IMG/VR virus record: IMGVR_UViG_3300042874_000422
Location: 1-64,000 of that record
Direction: 5' to 3' (one strand)
DNA from: a virus
DNA: 64,000 nucleotides
Below are positions 15,518 through 22,969 of this stretch, piece by piece; position 1 is the stretch's first letter; each line of letters begins with the position of its first letter. The position numbers were made by a program, and so were the translations under genes. The notes beneath the pieces are model-generated. The model was given only the letters and a program-made list of their open reading frames with translations, did not search any database and was not told the DNA's origin.

Positions 15518-16458
15518 GGCATCACCAGCTTCGAGAGCCAGCCCGGCGTCGAGCGGCGCGCCTCTTCGCCGAGGCGCGCTGGATCGATATACACGCCCAT
15601 GCCGGCGAGCCCTGGCAGGTTCGCCATCTTGTGACCGGTGATCGCGGCGATCTGGTAGGGCGTCAACCCCGCGACCATCCGCCACGTCACGAACGTGTTG
15701 CGGAAGATGTGCGGGTGCATGTGCTCCAGCCCGCACTTCTCGGCACGACGCTCGACGATCTTGTAGATCGACACGAGCGAGAGCCCCTCGCCGACGTTGT
15801 AGTCGAGCCGCCCCGTGCCGCGCGCGATCTTGCGATGCAGCGATCGGAACACCGAGCCGGTGGTGACCTTCTGCTTGCGCAGCCAGGCTCGCCATGGCGC
15901 GAGCGCGGCGACGGCGGTGTCGGAGAGCGGAACCGGGTAGAGCGTGTCGCCCGAGCCCTTGATCGGGACGGGCGCGACAGGGTAACCTTCTCGGGCGTTC
16001 TTGATCGTTTCGAGGGTCATGCCTTGGAGCGACATCCGACGCATGCCGGTCTCTAGGCCGACGACGAACATCGCCCGATCGCGCAGGTCGATCGGCGAGC
16101 CGGCGGCACAGGTCGCGAGCAGCGTGATGGCTTCGTCGTGGGTCAGGGCGCGGCGCGGCGCTTTGTCGTCGTCGGGCGCAGTCTGCACGACGGCGAAGTG
16201 AAGCTCGGGCTGGTTCTCCTTCTTCGCCCACCACGAGCTGGCGTGCGCGAGCGCCGCCATGATGCGGTTCGCGCTCTGCGGCTTCATGCGCTCCAGCAAG
16301 TGGTTGTAGAATTCCTGGGCTCGGTAGCGCGTCCACCCCGCTGGGTTCGTGCCGGCGAAGTCGATCCACAGGTCGATGTCGCGCAGGTAGTCGGTGCGGG
16401 TCTTCTTCGACAGCCGCAAGCTCGTCTTGACGATCTGGTGCAGGATGGTGTCGGCCAT
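15514..16458 (-). CDS. Tyrosine recombinase (integrase family)
   Basis: 314 aa. An N-terminal SAM-like helical domain (about 1-95) precedes a catalytic domain with the expected residues: R140 in GLETGMRR, H250-x-x-R253 in HPHIFRNTF, H276 in ITGHK and nucleophile Y290 in GVYIDP. It could integrate the phage, resolve genome multimers or act in replication; no excisionase or obvious att site is adjacent. Start ATG at 16458, with GGGAAG 8 nt upstream inside the spacer after the RNA ligase stop. Confidence 0.9.
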   Translation of the reverse strand: MADTILHQIVKTSLRLSKKTRTDYLRDIDLWIDFAGTNPAGWTRYRAQEFYNHLLERMKPQSANRIMAALAHASSWWAKKENQPELHFAVVQTAPDDDKAPRRALTHDEAITLLATCAAGSPIDLRDRAMFVVGLETGMRRMSLQGMTLETIKNAREGYPVAPVPIKGSGDTLYPVPLSDTAVAALAPWRAWLRKQKVTTGSVFRSLHRKIARGTGRLDYNVGEGLSLVSIYKIVERRAEKCGLEHMHPHIFRNTFVTWRMVAGLTPYQIAAITGHKMANLPGLAGMGVYIDPARLGEEARRSTPGWLSKLVMP

Positions 16459-16462
16459 GGGG

Positions 16463-17002
16463 CTACTTCCCTTTGGGGGAATCATCTTTCTCGATCGTTT
16501 TCTTGAGCAGCCACTGCGCGGCTGTGTGGAAGATGACGATCCCCTCGGGCTTCATGAAGCCCGGTGCGGCGACGCTTCCACCTTCTTTGAGCTTGTTGAT
16601 GATGTCGCTCGCGTTGAGCTGATCAAATGGGCCTTGCCACAAGATCGGTACGACACCGCAGCACGCGGGCCGTGTTGTCGCATCTGACCAACGATGCGTG
16701 TTGAACAGCGAGAAGCGCTTCTCTTTGAGATCGTATCGGCGCTGAATGCCGGTGCCCCACCACTCACCGAAGTGGCTACCAGGCCCGAGCTTGAGCAGCT
16801 CCTCCTTGTGCTCGGCGACCCATCGAGCAAAGCCAAAGTTGTCGCCATCGGGTCCGATCCATTGTGATCGCGAGCCCGCGAACACTTCGGTCATCGTGTC
16901 ATTGACGTAGACCTGGCCGTTGGTGCCGTCGATCTTCTCGGTGACGACGACCTCGCGCGAGTAGCGCGCGATCTTGGGAAATTCAACGAATGGTGGAAGC
17001 AT
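16463..17002 (-). CDS. Small RNA ligase (Rnl2-like nucleotidyltransferase)
   Basis: 179 aa. Nucleotidyl-transferase motif I is EKIDGTN (K23 would carry AMP). Motif III-like HFGEWWG and motif IV-like PEGIVI follow, and the C-terminal KK in WLLKKTIEK fits motif V. It is shorter than T4 Rnl2 and lacks a separate C-terminal domain. The likely role is RNA or tRNA repair against host nucleases. No kinase/phosphatase partner lies nearby. A phage promoter box lies 6 nt upstream of the ATG. Confidence 0.85.
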   Translation of the reverse strand: MLPPFVEFPKIARYSREVVVTEKIDGTNGQVYVNDTMTEVFAGSRSQWIGPDGDNFGFARWVAEHKEELLKLGPGSHFGEWWGTGIQRRYDLKEKRFSLFNTHRWSDATTRPACCGVVPILWQGPFDQLNASDIINKLKEGGSVAAPGFMKPEGIVIFHTAAQWLLKKTIEKDDSPKGK

Positions 17003-17008
17003 AGAATC

Positions 17009-17030
17009 CTTTTACAACGAGGGTCCGTCA
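17009..17030 (-). promoter_or_regulatory. Phage promoter box (leaderless)
   Basis: GTGACGGACCCTCG, TTG, TAAAAG, then 6 nt to the RNA ligase ATG at 17002. Confidence 0.65.
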
Positions 17031-17204
17031 CTTGCCGCGATAGCGGCGAGCGGGGCGTACCGGCACCGGCTCGTGTCCGAGCGCAGGCGCGACGATTTGC
17101 TCGATGATGCTCGCGATCGAGACGTTGCGCGCCTTGGCGTACGCTCGCAGGTGCTCGTACAGCGGGCCGGGGATGCTGATGTGGCAGCGGTTCTTGTCGC
17201 TCAT
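17028..17204 (-). CDS. Ribbon-helix-helix-like protein (58 aa)
   Basis: NRCHISIPGPLYEHLRAYAKARNVSIASIIEQIVAPAL (quoted only by its parts: strand CHISIP, helix PLYEHLRAYAKAR, helix SIASIIEQIVAPAL) is the strand-helix-helix order of Arc/CopG repressors. Probable small transcription factor. The ATG overlaps the preceding stop. The promoter box for the RNA ligase overlaps the end of this gene. Confidence 0.7.
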   Translation of the reverse strand: MSDKNRCHISIPGPLYEHLRAYAKARNVSIASIIEQIVAPALGHEPVPVRPARRYRGK

Positions 17205-17494
17205 GGCTTCGTTTCGCGCTCTTTTGCTTTGGCAGGCGGTATGCGTGGCGCTCGAATCTGATGCACGCCGCGAATGACGAATCGGATCGCGTAGTAAAGC
17301 AGAACGAATACCCATAGCGGCCATGTGACCGCGTAGACGATCGCCCAGACCGCACGCCCCTCGACAGGCAACCCCGCAGCTCGGCGTCTGTAGCTCTTGA
17401 TCGGCACGAGGTAGCTATCCGCTGCGAGCAGTGCGGTGAAACCGATCGTGAACAACACGTAGACAGCGATGGCCGGTGCCAATTCTCTAACCAC
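17201..17494 (-). CDS. Two-span membrane protein
   Basis: 97 aa, GTG start overlapping the upstream stop. Membrane segments about 7-26 (PAIAVYVLFTIGFTALLAAD) and 50-72 (AIVYAVTWPLWVFVLLYYAI), then a basic tail (KAKERETKP). Unknown function; holin-like topology is possible. Confidence 0.65.
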   Translation of the reverse strand: MVRELAPAIAVYVLFTIGFTALLAADSYLVPIKSYRRRAAGLPVEGRAVWAIVYAVTWPLWVFVLLYYAIRFVIRGVHQIRAPRIPPAKAKERETKP

Positions 17495-17906
17495 GGGCAA
17501 CCTCACGCTTGTAGAGCGCTTCGAGCAGCTCGATCGCGTCAGCGAAGTCGACGCCTCGGTTGGTTCCGTGGTTCGGATCTGCCGCGATGCTGGAGTGGAT
17601 GTTTCGCGAGCGCGCGTAGAGCACGTCGATGCAATCAAGCACGCCCTTCTGCCAGCCGGGCCCGCCGATCAACGTCATGTTGGTTGGATCGAGGTTGATC
17701 TGCCGCTGGCGCCACGTGCGGCGCTCGCGCCACAGGTGCGCGCTGACGACGCCGATGCCGACACCGAGCACCATCGCGACGATCGTCGGCCACGGCTCCA
17801 GCAGAACGCGGTCAGCCACGTATGCGATGGCGATGACGCTCAGCCACAGCGCGAGCTGCGTGATCACGTAGCGCGTGCGGGTCTTCGCGAACCAGGTGGG
17901 CGTCAT
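17487..17906 (-). CDS. Two-span membrane protein with soluble C-terminus
   Basis: 139 aa. Two membrane segments near 15-32 (VITQLALWLSVIAIAYVA) and 42-58 (TIVAMVLGVGIGVVSAH), a basic linker (RERRTWRQRQ) and an 80-residue soluble part ending ALYKREVARG. ATGA overlap with AlkB. Unknown. Confidence 0.7.
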   Translation of the reverse strand: MTPTWFAKTRTRYVITQLALWLSVIAIAYVADRVLLEPWPTIVAMVLGVGIGVVSAHLWRERRTWRQRQINLDPTNMTLIGGPGWQKGVLDCIDVLYARSRNIHSSIAADPNHGTNRGVDFADAIELLEALYKREVARG

Positions 17907-18487
17907 GGCGTGTAGTTCCGGTAGGTGAGAGAGATCCGCGTCGTCATCGGACGATCGCCTTTGGGGATGCGGTGTTGGTGAGTGCGCTGCATGCCTGGCG
18001 GCATGACGAAGATCGAGCCGTGCTCCAAGAGCTGACGCTGTTCGTGCGGGATGACGCCGGTCTGCTCCTTCTCGCGCCACCAGATCTCGCGAGGCTGCCC
18101 GAACGAGACCACCGCGATCGGGTGCTCGTGGTTCATGCCGGGCGAATCGTCGGAATGCCAGCCCAGCTGCATCGCTGCGTTGTCGTAGCGGTTCAGGAAG
18201 CAGACGTTGTACGCGAACACGTCGCGCATCGCGCCGTCGAGCCCACCGATGTCGTCGCGGTTGAGCTGGTGCTGGATGTCGGCGACGATTGGCGAGTACG
18301 GGACCGGCGTGTACGTGCGAACGCCGCGACCTTCGCCGTAGGTGTACGTCTCGGTGCTCGCCGACATGAAGCACTCCAGCCGTGCGTCGGTCACCTGGAT
18401 CCACGGCGTGCTCGCGAGCACGTCTTCGAGCTTGATGTCGCGAAACCCAGGGCGGTAGTAGATCGGTTTTCTGATCAGGTAGTTCAT
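17903..18487 (-). CDS. alkB: AlkB-family 2-oxoglutarate/Fe(II) dioxygenase
   Basis: 194 aa. The fold signature is clear: NVCFLNRYDNAAMQLGWHSD (Fe ligands H111 and D113), GSIFVMPPGM, QHRIPK (third ligand H172) and TRISLTYR (2-oxoglutarate-binding R184). It would repair alkylated bases in DNA or RNA, or act as a demethylase on a modified phage base. Start chosen by ATGA overlap. Confidence 0.9.
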   Translation of the reverse strand: MNYLIRKPIYYRPGFRDIKLEDVLASTPWIQVTDARLECFMSASTETYTYGEGRGVRTYTPVPYSPIVADIQHQLNRDDIGGLDGAMRDVFAYNVCFLNRYDNAAMQLGWHSDDSPGMNHEHPIAVVSFGQPREIWWREKEQTGVIPHEQRQLLEHGSIFVMPPGMQRTHQHRIPKGDRPMTTRISLTYRNYTP

Positions 18488-18792
18488 CGTTTGGCCCTCG
18501 CGACGATCTCGGCGACCTCTGCGATCGTGTAGAGCCGCTCGTTCTCGTCGGGTTCTGGGATTCGGAACGGCTCGATGCTGTTCTTGCCGTTGAAATAGGT
18601 CCACTTTCCGTCGCTGCTCACGCTCGCGAGCCTCGTTGCGAATGTGGAGCCCTCTAGGATGAAGTAGTCACCTTCGCGGATCTCATGCGTGCCGCAGTAG
18701 AACTGCTCCGCGACCGCATCGAGGCGCACGCGCTCGGCGAGATCGTTCAGGCGGTCTCGTAGCTCGGCGATCTCTTCTTCCAGCTTCGTCAT
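18484..18792 (-). CDS. Coiled-coil hypothetical protein
   Basis: 102 aa. Residues 1-30 form a heptad coiled coil (LEEEIAELRDRLNDLAERV); the rest is a small beta-rich domain (REGDYFILEGSTF; KWTYFNGK) ending VARAKR. It overlaps both neighbours by 4 nt. Unknown. Confidence 0.65.
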   Translation of the reverse strand: MTKLEEEIAELRDRLNDLAERVRLDAVAEQFYCGTHEIREGDYFILEGSTFATRLASVSSDGKWTYFNGKNSIEPFRIPEPDENERLYTIAEVAEIVARAKR

Positions 18793-19167
18793 GGCTTCGT
18801 TCTTTCGAGCGCGAGGAGGATGCGCTCGGCTTCTTTGATCGCGAATTCGCGCTCGGCGATCTGCGATTCGATCTGCACGGCGCCCTCGCGAATGAGCTGC
18901 TCGATGTGGCCACCGCTGAGGACTTCCTGTCGGACGCTGCGCGGTGCTTGCAGAAGCGCGGTCGTCTCGGTGCCGTTGCGCTTGCTGAGGATCAGCGCCC
19001 ACTGACCGCGATGCTTGCCGAACACCAGCTGCGTCTCGTCGTTGAACGCCGTATGCACCCGTCGAGAAGTGCAGGCGCAGGCCCGCCTCGATTTTCGAGA
19101 TGAAGTCGGCGAGTTGATCGTCGAGCGCGTCGAGCCGCCGACTGGCTTCGGAGATCTCAGTCTTCAT
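18789..19167 (-). CDS. Coiled-coil protein with apparent +1 frameshift
   Basis: A good start lies at ATG 19167 (overlapping the upstream stop) and encodes TEISEASRRLDALDDQLADF, a coiled coil, for about 36 residues. The sensible sequence then continues in another frame from GTG 19058 (HTAFNDETQLVFGKHRGQW to LLALERTKP, 89 aa). So either the gene is expressed by a +1 shift near 19060, or the open part starts at 19058 and the 5' end is relic, or there is a base error. Unknown family. Confidence 0.55.
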
Positions 19168-19435
19168 ATGTCAGCCGCTCGTCGATGAACGTGAAGCGCG
19201 GGACCGGCTTGAAGCTGTTGGCCGTGAAGCGCGGGACCGGCTTGAAGTTGGCCACGATCTCGTGAAACTCTTCCTCGTCGCGGATGTTGATCACACCGTG
19301 CGCCAGGCTGACGTAGACGACATGCGGGCGATCTTCCGTGGGCCCGTTGGTCGACATGCGAGCGACGAACAGCACGCGGTACAGCCCGCCCTTGTAGTGA
19401 CGGTAGACGCCGGGCTTGGTGGGGACGGTGATCAT
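19157..19435 (-). CDS. Small beta-rich protein with internal duplication
   Basis: 92 aa. VPTKPGVYRHYKGGLYRVLF opens a domain resembling DUF1653/KTR-type small beta barrels. The end carries a duplicated peptide (NFKPVPRFTA / SFKPVPRFTF) caused by a perfect 24-bp direct repeat (19191-19214 and 19224-19247). Family call tentative. Confidence 0.65.
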   Translation of the reverse strand: MITVPTKPGVYRHYKGGLYRVLFVARMSTNGPTEDRPHVVYVSLAHGVINIRDEEEFHEIVANFKPVPRFTANSFKPVPRFTFIDERLTYED

Positions 19436-19839
19436 GTGAGCGCCTTCACTAGCTCCGCGACGACGGCGTCGCGATCGATGTTGTCGTCGAGGCAGCGGGC
19501 TTCGTGCTGAACGAGCACGTCGTGGATCTTGTCGCGCAGCGTCTGCTCGGTCGCGTGCCGCTCGTCGTGCGTGAGCACGGCGCCGCCGAACAGCTCGGTG
19601 ATGATCACGCTCGCGAGGTTCCACAGCCGGTTCGCATCGAGCGCCACGGTCGCGTTGAACCCGCTCGGCGAGTCGACTTCGATCAGGTTGTCGTCGTTGT
19701 CGCGCTCGTGAACGGTGATGCAGCCGCCATCGTCGCTTTCGATGCGGATTTTCCGCGTCATCTCGCCCGCCTTGGCGAACTTCGTCGTGATGACGGCCCA
19801 GACCTCGTCGCCGGGATCCTTGCGACGGTCGTTGTTCAC
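19432..19839 (-). CDS. Hypothetical protein (135 aa)
   Basis: GTG start by GTGA overlap with the HTH gene. Beta-rich N-terminal half (KIRIESDDGGCITVHERDN), helical C-terminal half (ATEQTLRDKIHDVLVQHEAR). Acidic. No family recognised. Confidence 0.65.
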   Translation of the reverse strand: MNNDRRKDPGDEVWAVITTKFAKAGEMTRKIRIESDDGGCITVHERDNDDNLIEVDSPSGFNATVALDANRLWNLASVIITELFGGAVLTHDERHATEQTLRDKIHDVLVQHEARCLDDNIDRDAVVAELVKALT

Positions 19840-20195
19840 AGCTTGACCGACCCGCTGACCTCGGTCAGCTGGCGAACGGTGTACTCGACGGTGGTCTTGC
19901 CGTTCGCGTCGGTGACGAGCGAGAACTTCGCCAGCTCGGGGAGCTTGGCGCGCAGCATCTTTGAGACGACCTCCAGCTGCTTGGCGAGGTAGCTCGTGGC
20001 GCTCGATGCCTTGGGGCTCTTGCGCTTCTGCTTGGGCTTGCTCGCCGCCTTGACGTGCCGGTGGTACCACGTCGACACGGTCTGGCTCGGGATGCCCAGC
20101 TCGTCGGCGATGGCGGTCTGCGTCTTGATGCCGGCCTTGAGCATCGCGATGGCGCGGGCCTTGAGCTTCGGGTCGTGTTTCGAGGGGAACGGCAT
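19836..20195 (-). CDS. Helix-turn-helix DNA-binding protein
   Basis: 119 aa. Residues 10-42 (LKARAIAMLKAGIKTQ, AIADELGIPSQTVSTWY) form a homeodomain-like/transposase-type HTH, followed by a lysine-rich linker (KPKQKRKSPK) and a C-terminal domain. Likely a regulator or DNA-bridging protein. Its start codon overlaps head-to-head with that of the endonuclease VII gene. Confidence 0.75.
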   Translation of the reverse strand: MPFPSKHDPKLKARAIAMLKAGIKTQTAIADELGIPSQTVSTWYHRHVKAASKPKQKRKSPKASSATSYLAKQLEVVSKMLRAKLPELAKFSLVTDANGKTTVEYTVRQLTEVSGSVKL

Positions 20196-20604
20196 GGCTA
20201 CCACCGGTCTTTCTTGCGCGAGTCGCGACGACTCGTGCGGCATTTGCGGACGTCGCGGGCGACTCGTGATCGATCACGATCACCGCACAGGGAAAGTGCG
20301 CGGGCTTCTGTGTCACCGTTGCAATACCGGACTCGGGAAGCTCGGAGATTCGGTCGCAGGGCTGGAACGGGCCCTGGAATACCTACGTCGCCCTTGGGCC
20401 ATCCCAGTGCATCAGGGCGCCCGAACCGAACCCAGCCGTCCCAGGAGCCATCAACCGGGGACGTCGACGTTGCAGGGCCCCGTACCGCCGTGCCTGATTT
20501 CGAGTACAGGGAAATGTATCCGATCGACCCCGTGCTCGACCCCCGATCGGATGTTGGATGGGTGCCCTCGTCGTAAGACAACCGCAAACGTCTGTAATGA
20601 TTAG
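20194..20604 (+). CDS. Endonuclease VII-like mobile endonuclease
   Basis: 136 aa. CGICGRRGRLVIDHDH, then GKVRGLLCHRCNTGLG, gives the two Cys pairs and DHDH active site of the His-Me finger endonuclease VII family, followed by the usual helix (SVAGLERALEYL). The N-terminus is short and the last 60 residues look unconserved. It lies on the strand opposite to the surrounding operon with no promoter box, which is typical of a homing-type insertion. The true start and end are uncertain. Confidence 0.7.
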   Translation: MATTGLSCASRDDSCGICGRRGRLVIDHDHRTGKVRGLLCHRCNTGLGKLGDSVAGLERALEYLRRPWAIPVHQGARTEPSRPRSHQPGTSTLQGPVPPCLISSTGKCIRSTPCSTPDRMLDGCPRRKTTANVCND

Positions 20605-20696
20605 GTAATTGACAGGATCGCCGATGTTCGTGTATCACATAGTATACGCGCATATCGACAAACCTAGGTTGTTGATACAGAACGTCGACGTCGGTG
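20605..20696. other. AT-rich spacer
   Basis: A lower-GC stretch containing GTATAC and several TA-rich hexamers between the endonuclease and the next operon gene. Possibly a promoter for the genes on the minus strand downstream; nothing firmer. Confidence 0.3.
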
Positions 20697-20957
20697 TCAA
20701 GGTTTCTGCAGCTCGGGTGTCAGATCCCCGGTCTTCCGTGCGTCATCCGAGTCATCCGAGTCGATCTCCGTCGGTGACTCGGAAGACTCGGATCGATGAG
20801 GGCAGCGCTCCTGACACCGTTCGCATAGCGAATCGAGCTGTTCCCGCAGACTGGAGGCAAGCGTTGCGAGCTCTTCGATGTACGCCTCAACGCAGCCCCT
20901 GCAGTCGAAGAACCGGGCTTTGTGGCCACGATCGCAATAGACCTTCGGTGTCGTCAT
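20697..20957 (-). CDS. Small zinc-finger-like acidic protein
   Basis: 86 aa. Cysteines at VYCDRGH, DCRGC, LCERCQERC form possible zinc sites; the C-terminus is Ser/Asp/Glu-rich (SESSESPTEIDSDDSDDA). Opening TTPKVYCDRGHKARFFDC resembles small actinophage zinc proteins. Unknown role. Confidence 0.65.
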   Translation of the reverse strand: MTTPKVYCDRGHKARFFDCRGCVEAYIEELATLASSLREQLDSLCERCQERCPHRSESSESPTEIDSDDSDDARKTGDLTPELQKP

Positions 20958-21103
20958 CGTTGGGCCTTTCGTGGTGGGTTGCGTGCGAGCGAGCGGGCGA
21001 TCAGATCCGAGTCGTCGGCCTTCTGGGCGTCGAACAGTACGAACGGATTGCCGCAGGCTTCGAGGTACTTCTGCAGATCCGCGAGCGTGGTGTTCTCTTT
21101 CAT
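20954..21103 (-). CDS. Small hypothetical protein (49 aa)
   Basis: MKENTTLADLQKYLEACGNP, then FVLFDAQKADDSD. ATGA overlap with the next gene and a GTGAAG sequence upstream of its ATG. Unknown. Confidence 0.6.
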   Translation of the reverse strand: MKENTTLADLQKYLEACGNPFVLFDAQKADDSDLIARSLARNPPRKAQR

Positions 21104-21105
21104 CT

Positions 21106-21219
21106 TCACTTCACGATCGGTAAAGGTGGTGGCGGCGGCAGACAACCGACGCACGTCGGAATGGCCCACGTGGTGCGACCGCCGATGATCGGCACGCCGC
21201 ACGCACAGCGGATGATCAT
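21106..21219 (-). CDS. 37-aa Cys-pair peptide
   Basis: MIIRCACGVPIIGGRTTWAI, then PTCVGC and a proline run. CxC...CxxC would make a tiny zinc ribbon. It starts by ATGA overlap and ends 2 nt before the next ATG, so it fills the operon exactly, which supports it being real. Confidence 0.6.
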   Translation of the reverse strand: MIIRCACGVPIIGGRTTWAIPTCVGCLPPPPPLPIVK

Positions 21220-21644
21220 GTCTTCCTCTTCGCGTACTCGACAGCGTCGGCCCAGCCGTCGCGGTTACCAGGGAACCGCGCAGCTGGCGACGGCGCTTCG
21301 ATGACGGGATGGTTGGCGTTCGGGCCACGGAAGTGCGGATCGATGCTCTTCCAGCGCAGCGCGGAGATTGCCGACACGTTGAGAAACACCATCGTCTTGA
21401 CGCCGTCGAATTCGCGGTGCTCGCAGTGCGGGTACTTCACCAGCATCACGAGATGCTCGCCGACCTGATCAGCGCGCTCGACGATGTAGTCAGTCGTGCT
21501 GCGCGATGCCGCGAGCTTCGCGGTCTCGGTCGCACGAGCGAGCGCCTCGGCTGCACGCTCCTTTTCGAGCCGACCGTAATACTCGGCGCTGTTGGCGTCC
21601 GCACGCGCTTGGTGCTCGGCTTGTGTGGCGCAGCGGCACGTCAC
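21216..21644 (-). CDS. Conserved-looking hypothetical protein (142 aa)
   Basis: GTG start by GTGA overlap with the dCMP deaminase. The N-terminal helix is Ala/Arg/Glu-rich (EKERAAEALARATETAK). The C-terminal half (GEHLVMLVKYPHCEH; KTMVFLNVSAISALRWKSID; APSPAARFP) looks like a conserved domain, but I cannot name it. Confidence 0.7.
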   Translation of the reverse strand: MTCRCATQAEHQARADANSAEYYGRLEKERAAEALARATETAKLAASRSTTDYIVERADQVGEHLVMLVKYPHCEHREFDGVKTMVFLNVSAISALRWKSIDPHFRGPNANHPVIEAPSPAARFPGNRDGWADAVEYAKRKT

Positions 21645-22111
21645 CAGAGCACCCGTGTCACGTAGGAGAGGTTGACCATCTCGATGCCGCGCGACTGCAT
21701 CAGCTCGACGATGTTGATCGCACCCGAGCGGGCGCTGTCGTACTGCGCGCCGTAGACGATGCGCTTGACGCCGGCCTGTGCTGCCATCTTCGCGCAATCG
21801 TAGCAGCAGCTCGCGGTGGTGTAGAGCGTGGAGCCGTCGAGCCCGCCGCCGTGCCGCGCAGCGGTCACGATCGCGTTCTCCTCGGCGTGAACCGTGCGGA
21901 CGCAGCTCTGGCGCCCGTTGATGTCGACCAGCTCGTGGCCGATCTCGTCGCAGCTCGGCCAGCCGCTTGGTGCGCCACCGTAGCCGGTCGACAAGATGCG
22001 CCGGTCGGGCGAGACGATCACCGCACCGATGCGGGCGCGGTCGCATGACATGCGCAGCGACACCGCGTCGGCGATGATCATGAAGTAGAGATCCCAGCCG
22101 GGGCGCGTCAC
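21641..22111 (-). CDS. dCMP deaminase
   Basis: 156 aa, GTG start by GTGA overlap. Zinc cytidine/deoxycytidylate deaminase motifs: HAEENA (H75, catalytic E77) and CCYDCAK (C103, C106; the usual Pro before the first Cys is Cys here). It converts dCMP to dUMP, the substrate of the ThyX encoded at 47.4-48.1 kb, so the phage can raise dTTP. Confidence 0.9.
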   Translation of the reverse strand: MTRPGWDLYFMIIADAVSLRMSCDRARIGAVIVSPDRRILSTGYGGAPSGWPSCDEIGHELVDINGRQSCVRTVHAEENAIVTAARHGGGLDGSTLYTTASCCYDCAKMAAQAGVKRIVYGAQYDSARSGAINIVELMQSRGIEMVNLSYVTRVLW

Positions 22112-22344
22112 TTGCCCCTCCGGTCGCGATCGTTGAGGTACTTCTCGACGGACTGGTAGCCCATCGCCTTGGCGACCTCCGCGTCGGGCGGGCGCGAGAT
22201 CACCTTGCAGGTGACCTCGTTGCCGTTGACGTGCGGGTAGGCCGCTTGCACCATCTCGTCGGCGCGACGATCGGTGAGATCGAAGCCGTCCTCGACCCAC
22301 GTCTCGTCCATCGTGACGGTGAGGGTCCACGTGTATTTCTTCAT
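22108..22344 (-). CDS. Small hypothetical protein (78 aa)
   Basis: Beta-rich start (KKYTWTLTVTMDETWVEDGF) and helical, charged end (EKYLNDRDRRGK). Overlaps both neighbours by 4 nt. Unknown. Confidence 0.65.
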   Translation of the reverse strand: MKKYTWTLTVTMDETWVEDGFDLTDRRADEMVQAAYPHVNGNEVTCKVISRPPDAEVAKAMGYQSVEKYLNDRDRRGK

Positions 22345-22835
22345 GGCAGCTCCAGCACGAGAACTTGAAGGATGTTGCGAGCGATGGATTCGATGACGTG
22401 ATCGGCGTCGGCACCGAGCACGAGCGCGTAGTCGCCGTAGCCCGACGACAACTTGCTCTCACTGACGAGCGCGATGCCGGCGGTTTGCAGCTGGATCTTG
22501 ATCGTCCGCTTCATCGCTTCGACGCGAGCGGTGATCGCGGCTTGCCCGGCGACCCGATCGGCGAGCTGGCGCGCGACGATCAGCGCGCACCGCTCGCGGT
22601 TGGTGGTGGGCGACGTCTCGACGCAGCTCGTGCGATCGTGGTCGGGCACGAGCATCAGCAGAAACTGCCGGACGTCGGGCGAGCGGTGGATCAGATCGCT
22701 GATCGCCTGGTTGCGCTCAGCCCGCGCTAGCCGGCGCAGCTCCTTGCGGTGGGCGAGGACAGCGAGCAGATCGCGGTCGGTCAGATCACCGACGGTCTTG
22801 GCTTCGTGCTCGTGGGTTTGATCGTTCTTGGTCAT
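22341..22835 (-). CDS. Helical hypothetical protein (164 aa)
   Basis: Mostly helical, charged (LAVLAHRKELRRLARAERNQ), with a beta-like end (YGDYALVLGADADHVIES). AGGTCC upstream of the ATG. First gene of the overlap-coupled train. Unknown. Confidence 0.65.
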   Translation of the reverse strand: MTKNDQTHEHEAKTVGDLTDRDLLAVLAHRKELRRLARAERNQAISDLIHRSPDVRQFLLMLVPDHDRTSCVETSPTTNRERCALIVARQLADRVAGQAAITARVEAMKRTIKIQLQTAGIALVSESKLSSGYGDYALVLGADADHVIESIARNILQVLVLELP

Positions 22836-22969
22836 GGTCTTGGACCTGGCATCTTCAGGACGAGTAGGTCAGCTCTCGCCGACGACGGAAGGGTAGTCAC
22901 CGTTGCTCCCGTCGTTTCGCCGCGCACCGAGGGGACACACCCCTGCGTAACCCCGGTGCGAGCGACGAA
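22836..22969. other. Spacer with GGGGACACACCCC copy and inverted repeat
   Basis: No gene. It contains CGCACCG/CGGTGCG (about 22923-22960) enclosing GGGGACACACCCC (22931-22943), the leader motif of the next operon but in the opposite orientation. It may act as terminator or operator between the two minus-strand blocks. Confidence 0.4.

Noticed and set aside
15416-16369. Long minus-strand frame covering the recombinase
   Set aside because: Only its last 33 codons are plausible; the rest is an out-of-frame copy of the recombinase.
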